Source of the DNA: Candidatus Eiseniibacteriota bacterium
GTDB lineage: Bacteria > Arandabacterota > Arandabacteria > Arandabacterales > Arandabacteraceae
Assembly: GCA_030622265.1 (NCBI GenBank)
Contig: JAUXGG010000027.1
Span: 1-10,786, forward strand
Direction: 5' to 3'
Length of the DNA: 10,786 nucleotides
Position 1 is the first letter of the stretch. Every line of letters starts with the position of its first letter. The position numbers and the translations under genes were made by a program. The notes beneath the pieces are model-generated. The model was not told where the DNA came from, did no database searches, and saw nothing but the letters and a program-made list of their open reading frames with translations. This document shows, one piece after another, positions 6,630 to 10,786 of this stretch.

Positions 6630-7694
6630 ATGGACGCAACGCAGGAGATGTTCAAGGAGCTGACCGAGATTACAGGCCCCTCAGGATCCGAACATGAGGT
6701 AGCGAAGGTCATCGAGAGACACCTCAAACCCTATGCCGAGATAAGCCATGACCGGCTCGGGAGCATAATCTGTAAGAAGGAAGGCACCTCGCAGAGGCCG
6801 AGAATCATGCTTGCCGGCCACATGGATGAGGTGGGCTTTCTCGTTAAGCAGATAACCAAGGAAGGCTTCATCAAGTTCATCCCTGTGGGCGGATGGTGGC
6901 CGCACGTTGTCCTGGGCCACCGCGTGATCGTCCAGACGCGCAAGGGCCCGGTGGCGGGCGTTGTGGGTTGCAAGCCCCCGCACGAGCTCGAGGACGACGA
7001 ACGCAAGAAGGTGATGGATTTCAAGGACATGCACATAGATATAGGTGCTGCCCTCAGGTTTGATGTCGTGAAGAAGCTCGGGGTGAGGGTTGGGGATCCG
7101 ATCGTGCCCTGGAGCCCGTTTGAGGTAATGGCAAATCCCAAGATGTACATGGCCAAGGCCTGGGATGACCGCATAGGCTGCGCCCTCATGATTGATGTGA
7201 TCAAGAAGTTCGCGAAGGCGAAACATCCCAACACCATCTTCGGTGTGGGAACGGTCCAGGAAGAGGTGGGTCTGCGCGGCGCCCAGACCAGCGCGGCCGT
7301 GGTGGACCCCGACGTCGGCTTTGCCCTGGAAATCGGGATCGCCCACGACACCCCGGGTTTCGGCATCGATGATGAGGAGGCCCTGGGTGCGGGTGTGGCC
7401 ATATATGTTTTCGACCGCAGCATGATTCCCAACCGGAACCTCCTGGATCTGGTAATCGATACTGCCACCAAGAAGAAGATACCCTTCTACCTGGCGTCCA
7501 TACCCAAGGGCGGTACCGATTCCGGAAGAATCCATCTTAACCGGGCGGGAGTACCTTCGATCGTCATAGGGGTACCCACCAGGTATATCCACAGCCATAC
7601 CGGTATCATCCATCGCACCGATTATGACTATTCGGTCAAGCTGGTCGCCGAATGCGTGAAGGTGCTTGATAAGAAAAAGGTGGCTTCACTCTAA
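6630..7694 (+). CDS. M42-family metallo-aminopeptidase
   Basis: This protein is a dinuclear-metal peptidase of the M42 family (TET/FrvX/YsdC type). Such enzymes form large dodecameric cages in the cytoplasm and trim short peptides from the N-terminus. Visible family features are LTEITGPSGSEHEV near the N-terminus, metal ligand H64 in AGHMDEVGF, the bridging Asp in WDDRIGCA (D179/D180), the catalytic/metal Glu pair E211-E212 in VQEEVGLRG, the ALEIGIAHDTPG acidic ligand region, and H323 in YIHSHTG. GGTDSGRIH is also present. All catalytic positions are intact; substrate preference (Leu, Glu, Lys or other) cannot be read from sequence. The 354 residues match the family. ATG 6630 is chosen, 9 bases after GGAGG (6616-6620); the adjacent GTG 6627 is an equally spaced alternative adding one residue. 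Confidence 0.93.
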   Translation: MDATQEMFKELTEITGPSGSEHEVAKVIERHLKPYAEISHDRLGSIICKKEGTSQRPRIMLAGHMDEVGFLVKQITKEGFIKFIPVGGWWPHVVLGHRVIVQTRKGPVAGVVGCKPPHELEDDERKKVMDFKDMHIDIGAALRFDVVKKLGVRVGDPIVPWSPFEVMANPKMYMAKAWDDRIGCALMIDVIKKFAKAKHPNTIFGVGTVQEEVGLRGAQTSAAVVDPDVGFALEIGIAHDTPGFGIDDEEALGAGVAIYVFDRSMIPNRNLLDLVIDTATKKKIPFYLASIPKGGTDSGRIHLNRAGVPSIVIGVPTRYIHSHTGIIHRTDYDYSVKLVAECVKVLDKKKVASL

Positions 7695-7700
7695 GCGGCT

Positions 7701-8522
7701 ATGAAAAGAGACTTCAGAGCTATCTTCGGTTCAGGCAAGGCGGCGATCGCCGTCGTGCACCTAGCCCCGCTCCCCGGAAGCCCGTGCTATGGCGGCAATC
7801 CGGACTATGTGAAGGCCCGGGCCCTCGGCGAAGCGGAGGCCCTGGTCTCCGACGGCTTCGATGGCCTGATCATTGAAAACTACGGCGACATTCCATTCCA
7901 CAAGGCCGGCCTCGAGGCCGAGACCCTGGAGGCCATGACATCCATCGTCGAAGCCGTAAAGGGCGCCGTGGATGTACCGGTCGGGGTAAATGTCCTCAGG
8001 AACGACTATGGTGCGGCTCTGGCGATGGCGGCGGCGTGCAAGTGTGAGTTCGTCAGGGTCAACATCCTGGTCGGGGCCTATGTTACCCCCGAGGGATTGA
8101 TCGAGGGCCAGCCGGGCCGGGTCTTAAGAATGCGCATGCGCTATGCGCCGGATGTTGCCATCTTTGCCGATGTAAGGGTAAAGCACGCCTATCCGCTTGC
8201 CGCTACTACGATTGATGAGGATGCCCTCGATGCGGTCGAGCGTGGCAAGGCCGATTGGTTGATCGTCACGGGCCCGAGGACGGGAAGCCCGCCATCGGCG
8301 GACGATCTCCGGGTGGTCAAGCTCAGTCTTGCCGAGGCGGGCGCCGAGGCGCCGGTCCTCGTCGGGAGCGGTATCAACCCTGAGAACGCGGCGGAGTTTT
8401 TGAATATCAGTGACGGCTTCATCGTGGGAAGCTATATCAGGAAGGGCTCTCGTGCGGGTGAGGACCTGGACCGCGACAGGACCCTTGAGATAGTGAAAAT
8501 CAAACATACTGTGGAGGATTAA
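7701..8522 (+). CDS. BtpA/SgcQ-family TIM-barrel protein
   Basis: The 273 residues match the BtpA family over their whole length. The hallmark VHLAPLPGSPCYGG (residues 19-32) is followed by DGLIIENYGDIPF, PVGVNVLRNDYGAALAMAA, FVRVNILVGAYVTPEGLIEG, FADVRVKHAYPL, IVTGPRTGSPPSADDL and VLVGSGINPENAAEFL with DGFIVGSYIRKG near the C-terminus. The GSGI...DGFIVGS end resembles phosphate-binding loops of (beta/alpha)8 barrels, so a phosphorylated ligand is plausible by inference. In Synechocystis BtpA affects photosystem I stability, and E. coli SgcQ sits in an uncharacterised sugar operon. Neither role explains this context, as nothing here is photosynthetic, and the true reaction is unknown. It starts at ATG 7701, 6 bases after the M42 gene, with a weak ribosome site, and ends 2 bases before cysS. 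Confidence 0.88.
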   Translation: MKRDFRAIFGSGKAAIAVVHLAPLPGSPCYGGNPDYVKARALGEAEALVSDGFDGLIIENYGDIPFHKAGLEAETLEAMTSIVEAVKGAVDVPVGVNVLRNDYGAALAMAAACKCEFVRVNILVGAYVTPEGLIEGQPGRVLRMRMRYAPDVAIFADVRVKHAYPLAATTIDEDALDAVERGKADWLIVTGPRTGSPPSADDLRVVKLSLAEAGAEAPVLVGSGINPENAAEFLNISDGFIVGSYIRKGSRAGEDLDRDRTLEIVKIKHTVED

Positions 8523-8524
8523 GA

Positions 8525-9967
8525 GTGGCACTCATGGTGTATGACACATTCGACGCGAAGAAGAAGGAATTTGTCCCCGTAAAGGAAGGCAAGGTCGGGA
8601 TGTACATGTGCGGCATGACGGTTCAGGACAGGCCGCATGTGGGACACATGCTGGCCTTCACCTGCGGTGACATGATCCGTCGCTATCTTGAATACAAGGG
8701 CTATGAGGTCACCTATATCCAGAACTTCACCGACGTCGATGACAAGATCATCGCCCGGGCCAAGGCCGAAGGCGTGGACTACCACGTGATCGCGGAGCGC
8801 TACACCAAGGAGTATTTCAAGTATGCCGATCTCTTGAATATCAAGCGCGCAACCGTGCATCCCAAGGCCACCGAGCACATCCAGGACATCATAGACCTGG
8901 TGAAGACGCTTGAGGACAAGGGCTTCGCCTATGCCTCGGGCGGGGATGTCTATTATCAGATAGCCAAGTTTCCCACCTATGGGAGGTTGTCCAAGAAGAA
9001 CATCGATGAGCTGAGGGCCGGGGCGAGGGTCGAGGTGGGCGAGCACAAGCGCAATCCCGCGGACTTTGCCCTGTGGAAGGGCGCCAAGGAGGGCGAGCCC
9101 TACTGGGACTCTCCCTGGGGCAAGGGCAGGCCGGGCTGGGCCATCGAGTGCTCGGCGATGTCCACCAGGTACTATGGGGAGACCCTGGACATCCACGCGG
9201 GTGGCGAGGATCTTATCTTTCCCCATCACGAGAATGAGATCGCCCAGTCCGAGGGGGCAACGGGCAAGAAGTTCGTGAACTTCTGGGCCCATAATGGGCT
9301 GCTTAACCTGGTCGGGGAGAAGATGTCCAAGTCCACGGGCCACTTCTTCGCCATCGAGGACATCGTCAAGGAGTTCGACCCCGACGTGATGCGCTTCTAT
9401 CTTCTCTCATCCCACTACAGAAGCCCCATGGAGTTCAGCCGGGAGCGGCTGGCCGAGGCGCGCTCCGCGGTTGGAAGAATGGCCAATACCTTCAGGGCTG
9501 TGGAAGCCTTCGCTGGGGATGAGAAGCCCGAAGGGTCGCTTGAAGACCTGGGGGATAAGGACCTCGAGTTCTGGAAGAAGGTCGAGGAGAGGGTCAATCT
9601 CTTCGGCGAGACCATGGACGATGACTTCAATTCGGCCGGCGCGATCGGCCACATCTTCGATGTCGCCAGGGATGCAAACCTATTTCTCAAAGGTGAAGAC
9701 ACGCCGGCCAAGAAGCTGGTGCTCTCCCATGCCCTGGGCAGGATCAAGGAGATGGGAGATGTGCTCGGCATATTCCGGGGCATAGGCGGCGAGATCCTTA
9801 AACTAGAAGACCTCCCCCTTGAGGCCCGGGAGATGGTGGAAGAGCGAGTGAAGGCACGTGAGGCCAAGGACTGGGCCACGGCCGACAGCATAAGGACCCA
9901 GCTCGCGGCCCAGGGCTATTTCCTGGAGGACCGGCCTGGCGGCACCATCATCCGGAAGGCGTCCTAG
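8525..9967 (+). CDS. cysS: Cysteine--tRNA ligase
   Basis: This class I aminoacyl-tRNA synthetase charges tRNA-Cys using ATP; 480 residues, close to E. coli CysRS (461). The HIGH-type motif is HVGH (residues 38-41) and KMSKS is at 266-270. The zinc site that recognises cysteine is complete: C29 in YMCGMTVQD, C209 in AIECSAMS, H234 and E238 in PHHENEIAQSEG. The usual CGPTVYD is here CGMTVQD, a mild variation. The anticodon-binding helical region and a C-terminal tail (KDWATADSIRTQLAAQGY...) are present, so the gene is full length. It starts at GTG 8525, 7 bases after GGAGG (8513-8517); ATG 8534 would be too far from that site. It is the last gene of the tight block; no strong terminator is seen after it. 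Confidence 0.97.
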   Translation: MALMVYDTFDAKKKEFVPVKEGKVGMYMCGMTVQDRPHVGHMLAFTCGDMIRRYLEYKGYEVTYIQNFTDVDDKIIARAKAEGVDYHVIAERYTKEYFKYADLLNIKRATVHPKATEHIQDIIDLVKTLEDKGFAYASGGDVYYQIAKFPTYGRLSKKNIDELRAGARVEVGEHKRNPADFALWKGAKEGEPYWDSPWGKGRPGWAIECSAMSTRYYGETLDIHAGGEDLIFPHHENEIAQSEGATGKKFVNFWAHNGLLNLVGEKMSKSTGHFFAIEDIVKEFDPDVMRFYLLSSHYRSPMEFSRERLAEARSAVGRMANTFRAVEAFAGDEKPEGSLEDLGDKDLEFWKKVEERVNLFGETMDDDFNSAGAIGHIFDVARDANLFLKGEDTPAKKLVLSHALGRIKEMGDVLGIFRGIGGEILKLEDLPLEAREMVEERVKAREAKDWATADSIRTQLAAQGYFLEDRPGGTIIRKAS

Positions 9968-10071
9968 CAAGAGCTGCCAGGAGTACTAATCTGCGTCGAT
10001 ATGCTCTTACTTGAGTTCGTCAATACCGGCTAGAAGACCCTATCCCGGCGAGAAACTGCCCAGACGGTGCC

Positions 10072-10083
10072 ACCAGATCTGGT
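10072..10083. promoter_or_regulatory. 12-base perfect palindrome, possible operator
   Basis: ACCAGATCTGGT is a perfect inverted repeat with no spacer. Its centre lies about 55 bases upstream of the predicted transcription start of the last gene and 15 bases before its -35 box, a position suited to a dimeric regulator. The regulator is unknown, and chance occurrence is possible. Confidence 0.3.
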
Positions 10084-10097
10084 CCCAGGGATTGATC

Positions 10098-10126
10098 TTG
10101 ACGCCAGAATACTGCACCGATACACT
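10098..10126 (+). promoter_or_regulatory. Predicted sigma70-type promoter for the outer-membrane protein gene
   Basis: The -35 box TTGACG (10098-10103, 5/6 match) and -10 box TACACT (10121-10126, 4/6 match) are separated by the ideal 17 bases. Transcription would start near 10133, leaving a leader of about 77 bases before ATG 10210. This separates the last gene from the cysS block. Confidence 0.55.
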
Positions 10127-10209
10127 GTACCCTGCAAGTTCTTGGGAGTTCCCGTGTTCACGAGAAAGGCGCAGCTGAGAGACATTGGTTAGTGGAAGGA
10201 GAATGTGCG

Positions 10210-10776
10210 ATGAGACTAAAGCTCATCTTCGCGGTTTTTCTGCTCGGGTTGGTACTGCCGAGCCTTCTTTTGGGTCAAACATATGAAGATACTCCGCAGA
10301 TGCTTGTCTCAGGCGGGATCACGATCCCTCATGGTGGTCTAGGCGACTTCTGGGGTACTGGTCCGCAGGGACGGCTCACCATAAGGGTGCCATTCAGTGA
10401 GGCAATCACCGGGGGAATCCAGGGTGGCATAGCTGGTCCGAGGGCATCGGACGATGACAGCGAGTTGATTGAGATTCCGATTAGGGGGATGCTCATTTTC
10501 CCTCTCGCGCCTGAGGCATCGGGCACTCCCTATGTTGCAGCCGGTGCCGGGGCGACATTCAACCTGTTCAGCTGCAAAGGAGACGAGACGCAGTGTTACA
10601 TGGACAGCACGGAGACTTTCTTCACTTACTCGGTTACGGTCGGCTATACAATGAGGCCCGAAGCTTTTGCCAACACCTTCTTTGACTTTGCCGTGAGATA
10701 CGAGCAGCAGATCATTAATGACTGCTCTGATTACATGAACCTTGACCTCGAGGTGGGTATTGGCCTGGCATTCTGA
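10210..10776 (+). CDS. Secreted protein, probable small outer-membrane beta-barrel
   Basis: I do not recognise a named family. The 188-residue product has a clear Sec signal peptide (MRLKLIF then a hydrophobic stretch to about residue 22, cleavage near LLLGQ). A mature part of about 166 residues follows, rich in Gly, Thr, Phe and Tyr with alternating hydrophobic strands such as GRLTIRVPF, LIEIPIRGMLIFPL, FFTYSVTVGYTM and FFDFAVRYEQQ. It ends in VGIGLAF, a C-terminal phenylalanine as used for recognition by the BAM assembly machinery. Size fits an 8-strand barrel (OmpX/OmpW-like fold); this is inference. Three cysteines, C122, C129 and C172, lie in predicted loops. ATG 10210 is chosen for AAGGAG at 10196-10201, 8 bases upstream; GTG 10192 would add residues before the signal peptide. 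It has its own promoter, and its base composition is a little less GC-rich than the upstream genes. Confidence 0.75.
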   Translation: MRLKLIFAVFLLGLVLPSLLLGQTYEDTPQMLVSGGITIPHGGLGDFWGTGPQGRLTIRVPFSEAITGGIQGGIAGPRASDDDSELIEIPIRGMLIFPLAPEASGTPYVAAGAGATFNLFSCKGDETQCYMDSTETFFTYSVTVGYTMRPEAFANTFFDFAVRYEQQIINDCSDYMNLDLEVGIGLAF

Positions 10777-10786
10777 GTCATTGCTG

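Larger units (their letters stand above)
9968..10209 (+). other. Intergenic region between cysS and the outer-membrane protein gene
   Basis: This 242-base gap is less GC-rich than the genes around it. It holds a promoter and a palindrome (listed separately) and the ribosome site AAGGAG (10196-10201) of the last gene. A weak AAGAGC (9969-9974) / GCTCTT (10003-10008) dyad with a 28-base loop follows cysS but has no T-run. Open frames of about 50-60 codons cross the region on both strands without a credible start. Confidence 0.5.

Noticed and set aside
5149..9343. Several long minus-strand open frames (for example 5149-6021, 6681-7613, 8519-9343)
   Set aside because: Each lies antisense to a gene with full family motifs, has no recognisable domains and is expected from codon bias in GC-rich DNA.
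9969..10008. Rho-independent terminator after cysS
   Set aside because: The AAGAGC/GCTCTT stem is only 6 bp with a 28-base loop and no downstream T-run.
9965..10192. Stop-codon readthrough or TAG recoding extending CysS
   Set aside because: CysS is already full length, and TAG ends six of the genes here (mlaE, mlaD, PIN/TRAM, ispD, ispF, cysS), so it acts as a normal stop.
1..10786. CRISPR arrays, insertion sequences, phage genes, tRNA or rRNA genes, defence systems
   Set aside because: No spaced repeats, transposase or integrase motifs, or RNA gene signatures were seen; the window is filled by housekeeping genes.

Overview
The window is a GC-rich (roughly 60% by eye), almost gap-free run of twelve genes, all on the + strand. 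The organism looks like a diderm (Gram-negative-type) bacterium. It encodes an MlaE/MlaF/MlaD lipid-transport set, a small outer-membrane beta-barrel ending in phenylalanine, a D-Ala-D-Ala ligase and the non-mevalonate isoprenoid enzymes IspD and IspF. The combination of Mla genes with a YacL-type PIN/TRAM gene, an M42 peptidase and a BtpA-family gene suggests a lineage outside the best-known Proteobacteria, perhaps an FCB-like or other uncultured phylum. That placement is an inference; the window holds no rRNA or tRNA to settle it.

Layout: (1-732) the C-terminal half of the replicative helicase DnaB, cut by the window edge just after its Walker A motif; (740-3179) mlaE-mlaF-mlaD, tightly packed; (3233-5499) a membrane-anchored PIN/TRAM protein, ispD and ispF, overlapping head to tail and using non-ATG starts; (5500-5658) a 159-base gap with a small GC-rich palindromic element; (5659-9967) ddl, an M42 metallo-aminopeptidase, a BtpA/SgcQ-family TIM-barrel gene and cysS, each separated by 2-6 bases; (9968-10209) a less GC-rich gap with a good sigma70-type promoter and a 12-base palindrome; (10210-10776) a secreted, probable outer-membrane beta-barrel protein.

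Most genes are housekeeping: DNA replication, outer-membrane lipid asymmetry, isoprenoid precursors, peptidoglycan precursor synthesis, peptide turnover and tRNA-Cys charging. Undecaprenyl phosphate (from IspD/IspF) and D-Ala-D-Ala (from Ddl) both feed cell-wall synthesis, and the Mla system maintains the outer membrane, so envelope biogenesis is a loose theme. The order PIN/TRAM-ispD-ispF-...-cysS echoes the Bacillus subtilis order yacL-ispD-ispF-gltX-cysE-cysS.

I found no convincing undescribed system. The points most worth a second look are the missing standard start codon of the PIN/TRAM gene, the highly basic tails on IspD, the role of the BtpA-family protein, the palindromic element before ddl, and the regulated-looking promoter of the last gene.
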